A stretch of 64,000 nucleotides of DNA from Neobacillus terrae (GTDB taxonomy: Bacteria; Bacillota; Bacilli; Bacillales; Cytobacillaceae). Shown piece by piece: positions 31,866 to 40,267 of this stretch (position 1 is its first letter; every line of letters begins with the position of its first letter). The translations under genes and the position numbers were made by a program. Below the pieces are notes generated by a model that did no database searches, was not told where the DNA came from, and worked only from the letters and a program-made list of their open reading frames with translations. The stretch is taken from positions 424,915-488,914 of the forward strand of contig NZ_JAAOEO010000001.1 of NCBI RefSeq assembly GCF_011393025.1. Direction: 5' to 3'.

Positions 31866-31987
31866 AAAAAAACGGCCAGAATGAATCATCCGGCCGTTCG
31901 GTATGTATGATGCCAGCTAAGCCGGCACCAGCCTCTTCCGTCCGAACTGGTTAAGTGTCCCGCAACAAGCGAATGTTCGGAAGAGGC
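31866..31987 (-). ncRNA. Candidate 122-nt structured small RNA or leader RNA
   Basis: Minus strand. A promoter with perfect extended -10 ends 7 bases upstream and a hairpin plus seven T ends the unit. Predicted helices: P1 GCCTCTTCCG (31987-31978) with CGGAAGAGGC (31940-31931), enclosing a ~37-base loop; P2 GCCGGC-tta-GCTGGC (31926-31912); P3, the terminator, AACGGCC / GGCCGTT (31898-31871). GTTCGG (31947-31942) can pair either with CCGAAC at 31980-31975 or with CCGAAC at 31901-31896, the latter opening the terminator base. I do not recognise the family. It lies upstream of the HAD/dehydrogenase operon. Confidence 0.7.
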
Positions 31988-31993
31988 TTTCTT

Positions 31994-32002
31994 ATTATAC
32001 CA
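31994..32002 (-). promoter_or_regulatory. Extended -10 promoter of the structured RNA
   Basis: TGG-TATAAT on the minus strand (TG-n extended -10, perfect hexamer). The -35 region is weak, as is usual with an extended -10. The predicted start is at about 31987, the first base of helix P1. Confidence 0.7.
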
Positions 32003-32091
32003 CGAAGAGCAGTTCAAATGCACGATGCTTTCTTCTGTGAGAAAAAAGTGGTATGATTAGTTGAATTTGTTATTTTAAGGAGATGAAACTT

Positions 32092-32532
32092 ATGGCTAAA
32101 AAAGGATACATATTGATGGAAAACGGCGAAAAGATTGAGGTTGAATTTTTTCCAAATGAAGCTCCAAATACAGTAGCTAATTTTGAAAATCTGGCTAATT
32201 CAGGTTTTTATGATGGTGTTGTCTTTCACCGAGTAATACCAGGCTTCGTATCACAGGGCGGCGATCCAACTGGAACAGGAATGGGTGGAAGCGGCAAAAC
32301 AATCAAATGTGAAACAGAAGGTAATTCGCATAAACACCTTGCAGGATCTCTATCAATGGCTCACGCAGGAAGAGATACTGGTTCTTCCCAGTTTTTTATT
32401 GTCCATGAGGCACAGCCACATTTAAATGGAGTTCATACAGTTTTTGGGCAAGTAACATCAGGCCTTGAGACTGCTAAGAACATGAGAAACGGTGACAAAA
32501 TGAAAGAAGTAAGAGTATTTGATGAAGAGTAA
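32092..32532 (+). CDS. ppiB: Cyclophilin-type peptidyl-prolyl cis-trans isomerase PpiB
   Basis: 146 residues. The cyclophilin core reads [30 protein letters not shown], with active-site Arg and Phe, then [17 protein letters not shown] and the [11 protein letters not shown]is block. It catalyses proline isomerisation in folding proteins in the cytosol. AAGGAG lies 9 bases before the ATG at 32092; the ATG at 32083 overlaps that site. Monocistronic with its own terminator; transcribed away from the structured RNA. Confidence 0.95.
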   Translation: MAKKGYILMENGEKIEVEFFPNEAPNTVANFENLANSGFYDGVVFHRVIPGFVSQGGDPTGTGMGGSGKTIKCETEGNSHKHLAGSLSMAHAGRDTGSSQFFIVHEAQPHLNGVHTVFGQVTSGLETAKNMRNGDKMKEVRVFDEE

Positions 32533-32540
32533 TCTCATCT

Positions 32541-32572
32541 AAGAGAGAGTATATTTACTCTCTCTTTTTTTG
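32541..32572 (+). terminator. Terminator of ppiB
   Basis: AGAGAGAGTA / TACTCTCTCT perfect stem and T-run. Confidence 0.9.
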
Positions 32573-32634
32573 GCTATTGAAATTTTTGTATGAATATTTA
32601 TCAGATGAACTTAAGTTTTTACAATTAATAAAAA

Positions 32635-32789
32635 TATAATGGACGCTCATGGACAAATAAACCCACAGCCTTACCAAAGTGTTCAATCGACAGGCTCTCA
32701 TTATTGAATTGTGATTGTCAGCTGATTGTATTACGCCCGCAAAATATGAAAAGACAGGACGGCAATGAAATGCCATTCCTGTCTTTTTT
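32635..32789 (+). ncRNA. Possible orphan transcript with strong terminator
   Basis: A perfect TATAAT (32635-32640; weak -35 TTAAGT 18 bases before) is followed 108 bases on by a strong terminator: AAAAGACAGGA-c-GGCA / TGCC-at-TCCTGTCTTTT (32749-32789). No gene lies between. A 22-codon reading frame begins at 32639, where the ATG overlaps the -10 element, so it is not credible as a protein. Could be a small RNA, or the tail of a lost gene. Confidence 0.35.
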
Positions 32790-32824
32790 AGCTAATCAGA
32801 ATTTATATCCATAAATTCTTAACG

Positions 32825-32930
32825 CACGACGGACAGGATGTCCTAGTCAGGCGAAAGGCACACGATGTGCCGTTTTGAGCGTGATAAGAAAAACTAGGGC
32901 ATCCGCCAAAGGGACTTGTCGAATTCCAAG
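32825..32930 (-). repeat. Bacillaceae-1-like hairpin element (second copy)
   Basis: On the minus strand: GGCAC-ATCGT-GTGCC (32857-32871) and GGAC-ATCCT-GTCC (32831-32843), two short hairpins with five-base loops of the RUCCU type (one loop differs by a base). GGATGTCCTAGT (32836-32847) can also pair long-range with ACTAGGGCATCC (32892-32903), one G-T pair, closing the whole unit. It lies 25 bases beyond the stop of the lactonase gene on the same strand. Same class as 25940-26275. Confidence 0.55.
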
Positions 32931-32954
32931 TTTTTCTAAATGTTTAGATATTGA

Positions 32955-34013
32955 TTAGTAGTTTAAAAACTTAACGCATACAGGGTATGGAACAGTCACA
33001 TCAGATTGAAGTAATGTAAGTTTGCCGGTTTCCTGATCACGGGCATATAGTACAAGGTTATGGGACTCTTGATTGGAGCCAACGATAAATTTTTCACTAG
33101 GGTCAAGTGAAAAGTCTCTAGGCCAGTCTCCTTCGGTAGAAACAAGTTCTACAAATTCAAGTTCACCTGTTTCTCCTGTAACCCGGAAAACAGCAATACT
33201 ATTATGACCTCTATTACCAGCATAAACAAAGAGGCCGTCAGATGAGATATGAATGGCACTTCCCTGATTGTTTTCAGTAAAATCAGTTGGGAGGGTTGAA
33301 ATATACTGTTTATCAGTGAATTGTCCGTTTTCAGTGTCATAGTCTAAAACAATTACTTCTGAACTAAATTCAGTCATTACATATGCAATTTTACCATTTG
33401 GATGGAAAGTAATATGGCGTGGACCACTGCCTCCCTTAACGTGAAGCCTGCTAACTTCAGTTAATTTTCCCTCCTGATTAAGTTCATAGGTTATAACGAA
33501 ATCAGATCCTAACTCTACTACGGCAACGTATTTCTCATCAGGAGTGACACCCGCAAAGTGAGTATGAGGTTTTTCCTGTCTTGGATCCGGACCTGAACCC
33601 TCGTGTTTATTGATCGATACAGCTGGAGATATAGAACCGCTTTCAGGATCTAATAAATAAGAAACCACTTCACCTTTATGATAATTCGCACTGAAAAGAT
33701 ATTTTGCTTTACTATCAAGGCTCACATGACAAGGTGAAGCTCCTTCTAAAAGCTGGGAATTAATACTTGTTAGGTCTCCAGCATTATTAATACTGTAAGA
33801 AGCTACTCCTCCATGGTCTCCTTCTTTTTCGACCGAATAAAGAAAGCGATTATCACTGCTGATATTAACATATGTAGGATTTTCTAATTCCGCAGCTACC
33901 TTTACGTCTATTAATGTTTTTGTATCAGTATCCAGTGTAAAAGAATAAACTCCTTTACTGTCACCCTTAGTGTAGGTACCAATATATCCTTGGAATTTTG
34001 TCTCGAAAGTCAT
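32955..34013 (-). CDS. Lactonase family protein (6-phosphogluconolactonase-like, YkgB type)
   Basis: 352 residues forming a seven-bladed beta-propeller. Repeated blade motifs include GYIGTYTKGDSKGVY, NPTYVNISSDNRFLYSV, ASPCHVSLDSKAKYLFSANY, GPRHITFHPNGKIAYVM and WPRDFSLDPSEKFIVGSNQ. B. subtilis YkgB (349 residues) is the 6-phosphogluconolactonase of the pentose phosphate pathway (known), and length and repeats agree. AAAGGAGAAAAAATTT precedes the ATG. Monocistronic, transcribed divergently from the GntR regulator, which may share its control region. Confidence 0.9.
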   Translation of the reverse strand: MTFETKFQGYIGTYTKGDSKGVYSFTLDTDTKTLIDVKVAAELENPTYVNISSDNRFLYSVEKEGDHGGVASYSINNAGDLTSINSQLLEGASPCHVSLDSKAKYLFSANYHKGEVVSYLLDPESGSISPAVSINKHEGSGPDPRQEKPHTHFAGVTPDEKYVAVVELGSDFVITYELNQEGKLTEVSRLHVKGGSGPRHITFHPNGKIAYVMTEFSSEVIVLDYDTENGQFTDKQYISTLPTDFTENNQGSAIHISSDGLFVYAGNRGHNSIAVFRVTGETGELEFVELVSTEGDWPRDFSLDPSEKFIVGSNQESHNLVLYARDQETGKLTLLQSDVTVPYPVCVKFLNY

Positions 34014-34097
34014 AAATTTTTTCTCCTTTAGATTAATTTGATTTGTTTTATTTTATCATAACCCCCAAAGATTATTAATTTTACTGGTTTTCAAGCC

Positions 34098-34153
34098 ATA
34101 TGGTTATCTCTTATGTAAGGAGAAAAACTTAACCATTTTTGATAATATGGTCT
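34098..34153. promoter_or_regulatory. Possible GntR operators in the divergent lactonase-GntR region
   Basis: CCATATGG (34098-34105) and ACCAT-N10-ATGGT (34134-34153) are two symmetric sites with related half-sites CCAT/ATGG in the 187-base space between two divergent genes. The second overlaps the likely promoter of the regulator gene (TTAACC...TATTAT). Confidence 0.35.
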
Positions 34154-34200
34154 ATTATAATATATATACTATCTATATTTTTATTTAGGGTGGTTCTTTC

Positions 34201-34914
34201 ATGAATAAGTACGAAGCCATTTCGGCTGAAATGAGAAACAGAATTAAGGAAAAGAAATACTCTATTGATCAGCCGATACCGGATGAAATCTCTCTTGCCA
34301 ATGAATTTGGGTGCAGCAGAATGACAATGAAAAGAGCGCTAGATATCCTGGTAATGGAGGGGCTTCTATATAGAAAAAGAGGTCATGGTACTTTTATTGT
34401 TCGGTCTGCCATACAAAATAGCAGGGTTAAAGTTGCAAGTAATGAGGCAATGGGCTTAACCAATTTGCTAAAAAATAAAAACATAACTAGTAAGGTCATT
34501 AATTTTGAGGTTCAATTTCCATCATTGGAAGTGGCGGAACATCTGGCGATTGATACTAATTCGCCCGTATACTATTTGGTCCGTGTCAGGCTTGTGGACA
34601 GAGAACCTTATGTAATAGAAAAAACCTATATGCCAACAAAACTTATTCCCGGCATAAATGACGAAATTTTAAATGGTTCTATTTATGAGCACATTACTGA
34701 TAATCTTGGACTTACAATTGCAGGTTCTCAGCGCAAAATACGGGCATCTAAATCAGATGGTCTCGACCAAAAGCACCTCGAATGTGAGAATGATGATCCG
34801 ATTCTGGAGATTGAACACGTTGGTTTTCTAAATAATGGCGTTCCTTTCGAATATTCATTTTCACGCCATAGATATGATAAGTTTGAAGTCACTACTGTTA
34901 ACCCTAGAAAATAA
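34201..34914 (+). CDS. GntR/HutC-family transcriptional regulator with UTRA domain
   Basis: 237 residues. Winged helix-turn-helix at about 1-68 (LANEFGCSRMTMKRALDILVMEGLLYRKRGHGTF) and a UTRA ligand-binding domain at about 85-230, ending IEHVGFLNNGVPFEYSFSRHRYDKFEVTTV. HutC-type regulators respond to sugar phosphates or small metabolites. Neighbours are a phosphogluconolactonase-like gene, a Cof phosphatase, a hydroxyacid dehydrogenase and a glycosidase remnant, pointing to carbohydrate control; the ligand is not known. GGGTGG precedes the ATG. Confidence 0.9.
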   Translation: MNKYEAISAEMRNRIKEKKYSIDQPIPDEISLANEFGCSRMTMKRALDILVMEGLLYRKRGHGTFIVRSAIQNSRVKVASNEAMGLTNLLKNKNITSKVINFEVQFPSLEVAEHLAIDTNSPVYYLVRVRLVDREPYVIEKTYMPTKLIPGINDEILNGSIYEHITDNLGLTIAGSQRKIRASKSDGLDQKHLECENDDPILEIEHVGFLNNGVPFEYSFSRHRYDKFEVTTVNPRK

Positions 34915-34945
34915 TTAAATGACGAAGTATATTGGATAGAATAGG

Positions 34946-34970
34946 GGATAGGCGGACGCTTATCCTTTTT
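34946..34970 (+). terminator. Terminator of the GntR gene
   Basis: GGATAGGC-ggac-GCTTATCC with T5. A second hairpin, CCTCAC / GTGAGG (about 35063-35084) followed by a T-rich stretch, precedes the next gene and could act as an attenuator. Confidence 0.7.
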
Positions 34971-35123
34971 AATATCATTTTTAAATAAATGGAAGCTTCT
35001 ACTGGTACTAAGAAGTTATTGAATCCAACGAAGCAAAATTATAATACTAGGCTTTACTATCTCCCTCACTTATTAATAGTGTGAGGATGTTTTTATAATT
35101 CCCTATGGAAAGGATGAATACTA

Positions 35124-35915
35124 ATGAATAAAGGAATGATTTTTTTCGATATAGACGGAACCTTGCTGAATCACGATAAGGCTTTGCCTTCCTCCACAAA
35201 AAAGGCGATTAATAGATTAAAAGATTTGGGTCACGAGCTTGCTATTGCTACCGGCAGAGCCCCTTTTATGTTTGAAGATTTACGAAATGAATTGGGGATA
35301 CATACGTATGTAAGCTTTAATGGACAGTATGTTGTATACAACGGAACACCAGTATACACCAACCCCCTTGATAAAGATGACCTTTTTAGCTTAACTGATT
35401 ATGCTATGTCAAATGACAATCCATTAATATATGAGCACTATGACAATATGTATTCCAACATTGAGAATCATCCATTTATTAAAGACGGAATAGGCTCTTT
35501 AAAAATTAGCCACCAGCCTATTTTTGATCCTAAGTTTTACCGCGAGAATGAAATCTATCAATCGCTTTTGTTCTGTACAGCTGAAGAAGAGGAAGCATAC
35601 CGGGAAAAATTTTCGCGATTTGAATTTGTAAGATGGCATGAATTTTCGATGGATGTTTTGCCTAAGGGTGGATCGAAAGCAATTGGGATTAAGTCTTTAA
35701 TCCAGCATTTAAACATACCAATGGAGAACGTTTATGCATTTGGTGACGGGCTGAATGATATTGAAATGCTTACCTTTGTAAAAAACAGCGTGGCAATGGG
35801 CGATGCAGTAGAACTAGTCAAAAAAGCTGCAAAATATGTAACAAAACCAGTTGATGAAGATGGTATTCTCCGTGGACTTGAGCTAGTAGGTTTGTTAGAA
35901 GAAAAGGCTGTGTAA
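35124..35915 (+). CDS. Cof-type HAD-IIB phosphatase (YkrA-like)
   Basis: 263 residues. Motif I FFDIDGTLLNHDKALP, motif II IATGRAP, the C2 cap domain (about 85-190), motif III KGGSKAIGIKSL and motif IV AFGDGLNDIEMLTFV are complete. It dephosphorylates a sugar phosphate or similar small metabolite in the cytosol; substrate not predictable. Length and termini agree with B. subtilis YkrA. GGAAAGGATG site upstream; own terminator downstream. Confidence 0.9.
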   Translation: MNKGMIFFDIDGTLLNHDKALPSSTKKAINRLKDLGHELAIATGRAPFMFEDLRNELGIHTYVSFNGQYVVYNGTPVYTNPLDKDDLFSLTDYAMSNDNPLIYEHYDNMYSNIENHPFIKDGIGSLKISHQPIFDPKFYRENEIYQSLLFCTAEEEEAYREKFSRFEFVRWHEFSMDVLPKGGSKAIGIKSLIQHLNIPMENVYAFGDGLNDIEMLTFVKNSVAMGDAVELVKKAAKYVTKPVDEDGILRGLELVGLLEEKAV

Positions 35916-35930
35916 TTTATATTTTTTGAC

Positions 35931-35967
35931 ATGGGGTATAGTCGTCAGGACTAGCTCCATTTTTCTT
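35931..35967 (+). terminator. Terminator of the Cof phosphatase gene
   Basis: ATGGGGtaTAGTC-gtca-GACTAgCTCCAT-type hairpin followed by TTTTTC. Confidence 0.65.
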
Positions 35968-36091
35968 TGCATTTTATTATGTGTTTATCCACAGCCATAG
36001 TGAACAGGCACAATTATTAATTTATTTTAATGCTTGTTCCTGTTACCTTTTATATGAGGTATCAAATAAAAAAAGGAGAGTGCAAAAAATA

Positions 36092-37054
36092 ATGAAGCCA
36101 AAAGTCTACATAACCAGAAGAATACCTGATTCAATTATCGCGAGAATAGAAAAAGAATGTGAGGTAAGTATTTGGCCAGAAACTGATATTCCTGTTCCTC
36201 GGGAAGTATTGGAAAGAGAGATTGTTGATGCAGACGGACTTTTTTGTTTATTAACAGAATCAGTTGATAAAGAATTAATAGCAAAAGCTCAGAAGCTTAA
36301 AGTAATCAGTAATATGGCTGTCGGCTACAATAATATTGATATTGAAGCAGCTAAGGAAAAAGGGATCTTAGTAACAAATACACCTGGTGTTTTAACCGAA
36401 ACAACAGCAGATTTGACATTTGCTTTAATGATGGCTTCAGCCCGGAGAATAATAGAATCATCTAATTATCTGAGGAATGGTAACTGGAAAACATGGTCAC
36501 CCATGCAATTAACAGGGCAAGATATTTATGGAGCCACACTTGGGATAATTGGAATGGGAAGAATTGGGGCTTCTTTAGCTAAAAGGTCCAAAGGCTTTGA
36601 TATGAACATCCTTTACTATAATCGCAGCCGAAAGCCTTTATTAGAAAAAGAAATGAACATGAAGTATGTTGATTTCGATACTTTATTAAGCGAATCTGAT
36701 TTTGTTTGTATTATGACACCTTACACTCCGGAAACAAAAAACCTAATAACGTATAGAGAATTATCGTTAATGAAGAAAACTTCTATTTTAATTAATACTG
36801 CACGGGGTGGCATTGTAAATGAAGAGGACTTGTTTCAGGCATTGAAAAATGGGGAAATTTGGGCAGCGGGTATGGATGTATTCGTACAGGAACCTGTTCC
36901 TCTTGATCATCCGTTATTGACACTACCTAACGTAGTCACCCTTCCCCATATTGGAAGTGCAAGTGTAAATACTAGAATGAAAATGGCTGATTTAGCCGCA
37001 GTAAACCTGCTATTAGTCCTTAACAATAATCCACCGCTTCATTTAGTGGTATAA
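36092..37054 (+). CDS. D-isomer 2-hydroxyacid dehydrogenase (glyoxylate/2-ketogluconate reductase-like)
   Basis: 320 residues. NAD(P) motif GIIGMGRIGASLAKR, then INTARGG (catalytic Arg), DVFVQEPVP (Glu) and LPHIGSAS (His) make the complete active-site triad. The N-terminal KVYITRRIPDSIIARIE and MAVGYNNID are typical of the GyaR/YvcT group, which reduces glyoxylate, hydroxypyruvate or 2-ketogluconate. AAAGGAGAG lies about 14 bases before the ATG at 36092; a longer frame from 35981 crosses the preceding terminator area and is not used. Confidence 0.9.
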   Translation: MKPKVYITRRIPDSIIARIEKECEVSIWPETDIPVPREVLEREIVDADGLFCLLTESVDKELIAKAQKLKVISNMAVGYNNIDIEAAKEKGILVTNTPGVLTETTADLTFALMMASARRIIESSNYLRNGNWKTWSPMQLTGQDIYGATLGIIGMGRIGASLAKRSKGFDMNILYYNRSRKPLLEKEMNMKYVDFDTLLSESDFVCIMTPYTPETKNLITYRELSLMKKTSILINTARGGIVNEEDLFQALKNGEIWAAGMDVFVQEPVPLDHPLLTLPNVVTLPHIGSASVNTRMKMADLAAVNLLLVLNNNPPLHLVV

Positions 37055-37072
37055 GAAAATTTATCAATCGAA

Positions 37073-37099
37073 ACGGAGTTTGGGGTTTCCAAACTCCGT
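37073..37099 (+). terminator. Strong hairpin after the hydroxyacid dehydrogenase gene
   Basis: Perfect 11-bp stem ACGGAGTTTGG / CCAAACTCCGT with a 5-base loop. It is followed by ATACGCTC, not a T-run, so termination would be imperfect. Confidence 0.5.
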
Positions 37100-37236
37100 A
37101 TACGCTCTATTCTTGAGAAGCCTTAACCTGATTTATCTTTTTAAAAGCAATATTAAATAAAAAGTAAATACAATAAGCACTTATATTAAAAATAAACAGT
37201 GCTGACAATGGAAAGATAAAAAGAATAAAAGAATTT

Positions 37237-37572
37237 TCAAATGATTAAAACACAACTGAGTATTGAAATAAGGAAATAGCTTATTGACAAGAAAAGCAAA
37301 TTCTTAAGGAATACGCGAGTGGTTGCCTTATATTGGACAATAGTAGGGAAAAGAAAAACGGAACCCAATAAAAATATGAAACTGATTACAAATAAGATAG
37401 GTAAAAAGATATATTTATAAGGAAAGCAGCGAACAATACCCTTTAGAATTTCAATAAAGGCAATTAATTTAAATTGCCCCACCTTTTTTCTAATATTTAT
37501 AGCAATATAAGGTAGATTAGCATTTTTTCTAATTATAAAAGTTCCGTATTGTTTAATGACTTTTGATCCCAT
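37237..37572 (-). CDS. Hypothetical membrane protein
   Basis: 111 residues. A basic amphipathic N-terminal half (MGSKVIKQYGTFIIRKNANLPYIAINIRKK) is followed by about two to three membrane helices (YIFLPILFVISFIFLLGSVFLFP and NLLFLSISYFLISILSCVLII). I do not recognise a family. Its start overlaps the stop of the preceding gene on the minus strand (TAATG), so the two are translationally coupled and probably work together. Very AT-rich. Confidence 0.6.
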   Translation of the reverse strand: MGSKVIKQYGTFIIRKNANLPYIAINIRKKVGQFKLIAFIEILKGIVRCFPYKYIFLPILFVISFIFLLGSVFLFPTIVQYKATTRVFLKNLLFLSISYFLISILSCVLII

Positions 37573-37871
37573 TACAAGGCAGGCAAGTATGCTTTGAACT
37601 TTTCTAAAAGCAATTTATCCATTTTTTTAAACTCCATGCATGGCTGGCTGCCAATAGGATATTGGTAAATCGTTCTTTTACATAGCGGGCATAAACCATT
37701 TTCTTTAAATTGATGAAGTATATTTAAGGGCATTAGGGGATTTGTTTTAGCAATCATAAAAAGATAATCATTGTCCTGAAAAGTAAAATGAATATCTATA
37801 CCGTTATAGCCGCCTACTTCGCTGATTTTAATATTTTTTAGTTTCAAGCCATTAACCAATATATCTTCCAT
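37572..37871 (-). CDS. Hypothetical protein with CPLC motif
   Basis: 99 residues, soluble. The middle part holds a CPLCKRTIYQYPIGSQPC segment: C-x2-C plus a further Cys 14 residues on, compatible with a small metal or redox site. No family recognised. It is first in a two-gene unit with the membrane protein at 37237-37572 (1-base overlap). The site AGAGGTATTTTT precedes the ATG. The intergenic DNA on both sides is very AT-rich (37872-38100 shows nothing I can support). Confidence 0.6.
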   Translation of the reverse strand: MEDILVNGLKLKNIKISEVGGYNGIDIHFTFQDNDYLFMIAKTNPLMPLNILHQFKENGLCPLCKRTIYQYPIGSQPCMEFKKMDKLLLEKFKAYLPAL

Positions 37872-38116
37872 AAAAATACCTCTACTTTCATTTTGTTCTT
37901 ATTAACTCAGATGATTCACTACTAACATTATATTAAATTGTTATTAATTAAAACACATCATTTCTCACCGCCAAAAGGAAATAAGATTTATAAGGTAAAT
38001 TTATAAAAATGAAATAAAAGATTAAATTGACCTGCTTCTTTTTCCATTGCCAGCTGGTAATGCCAAAAAATAAAAAGAAAAGGGAATGAGAATCAGCCTA
38101 TCGGATCAGAAAAATC

Positions 38117-38414
38117 GAGCTTCCTGTAATAGAAGTCTCAGAAGCTCGCATTCTATTATCTATTAAAACTCCAGAAAAGATTAGCTGGAGAGGAGCTGCT
38201 GGTGCAGAAAAATATATTTTAGAGCGTTCTGATGATATCGATGGACCATGGATGACTATTGCAGAGGATATAATAGAAGATTCTGTTCCATTCGAGCCCT
38301 TTAAAGATTCTTCACCTTCTGAAGGCACCTGGTTTTTATAGAATGAGGGCCTGTAATATAACGGGAATGTCAGCGCCTTCAAACATTGAAGCAGCAGTTA
38401 CAGAACTTCTATAA
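38117..38414 (+). pseudogene. Remnant of a glycosidase-like C-terminal FN3-type domain
   Basis: The plus-strand frame reads ISWRGAAGAEKYILERSDD, then DGPWMTIAED, and after a one-base shift at a T5 run (38333-38337) WFYRMRACNITGMSAPSN. This is the fibronectin-III-like tail seen in Bacillus mannanase-type glycoside hydrolases. No catalytic domain is left, no start codon fits, and a frameshift interrupts it. The decay explains why no intact plus-strand reading frame is found here; the minus-strand frame (38098-38382) is a shadow. Confidence 0.65.
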
Positions 38415-38514
38415 AAAATAACTAAATTTCAAAAAGGCTATCTTTGGAAAAACAAACATAATAAGACGGAAACCGAAATATTATTTATTTATGCTTAGGA
38501 AGGAGGCGCAGATT

Positions 38515-40266
38515 ATGCATAGCTTACATTGGGCCTGGGGATATCTTAGAAAGTACAGGACCAGAATAATATTAGGACTCTTACTGGCATTGGTTGTTTC
38601 AGCAATGAATATGCTAAACCCCTATTTGGCAGGAAAAATAGTCGATAAGGTCATGTATGGACATCAAAAGAACCTCTTATGGAAACTGCTTCTACTTATG
38701 ATTGGTTTCACATTTATCAGGACAGCAGTCCGTTATGGTTATCAAATGATGTTTGAAAAACTTTCACAGAATGTGATTTTTACCATGAGAGAGCATTTGT
38801 ACGGTCGTCTTCATCAGCTGGATTTTAGTTTTTATGACCAGACCAAAACAGGCGATATCATGGCAAGAATGACTGGTGACCTTGAGGCTGTCCGGCACTT
38901 CACGGCCTGGACTATATATATGATATTTGAAAACGCGATGATTTTAATCTTTGCCGTATGCTTTATGTTTTATATTCATCCGCCATTAGCATTGGCGATG
39001 TTGGTGGTTACTCCAGTTATTGGATTTTTTGCTTACAAGTTAACCTATGCAGTTCGCCCCACTTTTACTGAAATAAGAAATCAATTTGCCCGGTTGAATT
39101 CCGTTGTTCAGGAAAACATTAGCGGCAATCGGGTAGTTAAGGCATTCGCAAAGGAAGACTATGAAATTGAAAAGTTTTCTGTAGAAAATGAGGCATTTAA
39201 AGTTAAAAACCTTGAATCCGCTAAAATTTGGGAGAAGTATTTACCTGTTCTTGATTCACTTGCAGGTGTATTAACTGTTGTAATGATTCTGGTTGGCGGA
39301 ATAATGGTTATCCGCGGTTCGCTCACTTTTGGTGAGTTAGTTACCTTCAACTCCTTAATTTGGGCTTTAAGCAACCCAATGCGGATGGCTGGCTGGTTAC
39401 TAAACGATGTTCAGCGTTTTATTGCCTCCGCAGAAAAGGTTGAGGACCTGTTTATTACAAAACCAAAGATAAAAAATCAGGGACAAATCATTGACATCAA
39501 AAGATTCAAGGGGATTGTAGAATTTGATCATGTTAATTTTAGCTATGGAGACGGTCCTGTTCTTAAAGATATTAGGTTTAAAATAAAGCCGGGCCAAACA
39601 CTCGCAATCATAGGACCAACGGGTGCCGGAAAGTCTACTCTGGTCAATCTGCTAAGCAGATTTTATGATGCAGACAGTGGGGATGTGAAAGTAGACGGGG
39701 TTAATGTCAAGGAATGGGACCTTCATAAGTTACGGGAAGGCATGGCAATGGTTATGCAGGATATATTTCTGTTTTCCGATACGATTGAGGGAAATATTGC
39801 CTACGGAAATCCTTATGCTTCGCTTGAAACTGTTCAGTCTGCTGCAAAAATGGCAGAGGCTCATGACTTTATTGCGGGTCTCCCCGAAGGCTATGAAACA
39901 ATCGTTGGAGAGAGGGGTGTTGGCCTCTCTGGTGGACAGCGTCAGCGTATTGCGCTTGCACGTGCCATTTTGAAAGACCCGGCGATACTTATTCTCGACG
40001 ACACCACTTTAGCTGTCGATATGGAAACTGAGGTTAAGATTCAAACTACATTAAAATCAATTCAGCAAAATAAGAGCTGTTTTATCATTGCTCACCGGAT
40101 TTCCTCTGTAAAAGAGGCTGATTTAATTTTAGTTATGAACAACGGCAAGATTATTGAAAGAGGAAAACATGAAGAGCTACTTAAGAAAAAAGGCTACTAT
40201 TTTAATGTTTACAAGAATCAGTATGGAAACTTTGATCACAAGCTCCATGGTCAGGAAGTGATATAA
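38515..40266 (+). CDS. ABC exporter half-transporter, degenerate ATP site partner (first of pair)
   Basis: 583 residues: six-helix exporter domain (about 1-310) and ABC domain (about 335-575). Walker A GPTGAGKST and signature LSGGQRQR are normal, but Walker B ends ILILDDTT, so the catalytic Glu is Asp. This marks the non-catalytic partner of a heterodimeric type IV exporter such as YfiBC, YknUV or BmrCD of B. subtilis. The next gene (1-base gap) is the partner. AGGAAGGAGG precedes the ATG at 38515. Substrate probably a drug or lipid-like compound; not predictable. Confidence 0.9.
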   Translation: MHSLHWAWGYLRKYRTRIILGLLLALVVSAMNMLNPYLAGKIVDKVMYGHQKNLLWKLLLLMIGFTFIRTAVRYGYQMMFEKLSQNVIFTMREHLYGRLHQLDFSFYDQTKTGDIMARMTGDLEAVRHFTAWTIYMIFENAMILIFAVCFMFYIHPPLALAMLVVTPVIGFFAYKLTYAVRPTFTEIRNQFARLNSVVQENISGNRVVKAFAKEDYEIEKFSVENEAFKVKNLESAKIWEKYLPVLDSLAGVLTVVMILVGGIMVIRGSLTFGELVTFNSLIWALSNPMRMAGWLLNDVQRFIASAEKVEDLFITKPKIKNQGQIIDIKRFKGIVEFDHVNFSYGDGPVLKDIRFKIKPGQTLAIIGPTGAGKSTLVNLLSRFYDADSGDVKVDGVNVKEWDLHKLREGMAMVMQDIFLFSDTIEGNIAYGNPYASLETVQSAAKMAEAHDFIAGLPEGYETIVGERGVGLSGGQRQRIALARAILKDPAILILDDTTLAVDMETEVKIQTTLKSIQQNKSCFIIAHRISSVKEADLILVMNNGKIIERGKHEELLKKKGYYFNVYKNQYGNFDHKLHGQEVI

Positions 40267-40267
40267 G

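Noticed and set aside
31866..31990. The structured RNA read on the plus strand
   Set aside because: The P1 helix is followed by TTTCTT there, a poor terminator, and no plus-strand promoter is evident; the minus strand has both.
32639..32707. 22-codon peptide in the orphan transcript
   Set aside because: Its ATG overlaps the -10 element, so no ribosome site could be in the transcript.
38098..38382. 94-residue minus-strand protein
   Set aside because: It is antisense to a frame with clear FN3-type sequence and has no ribosome site.
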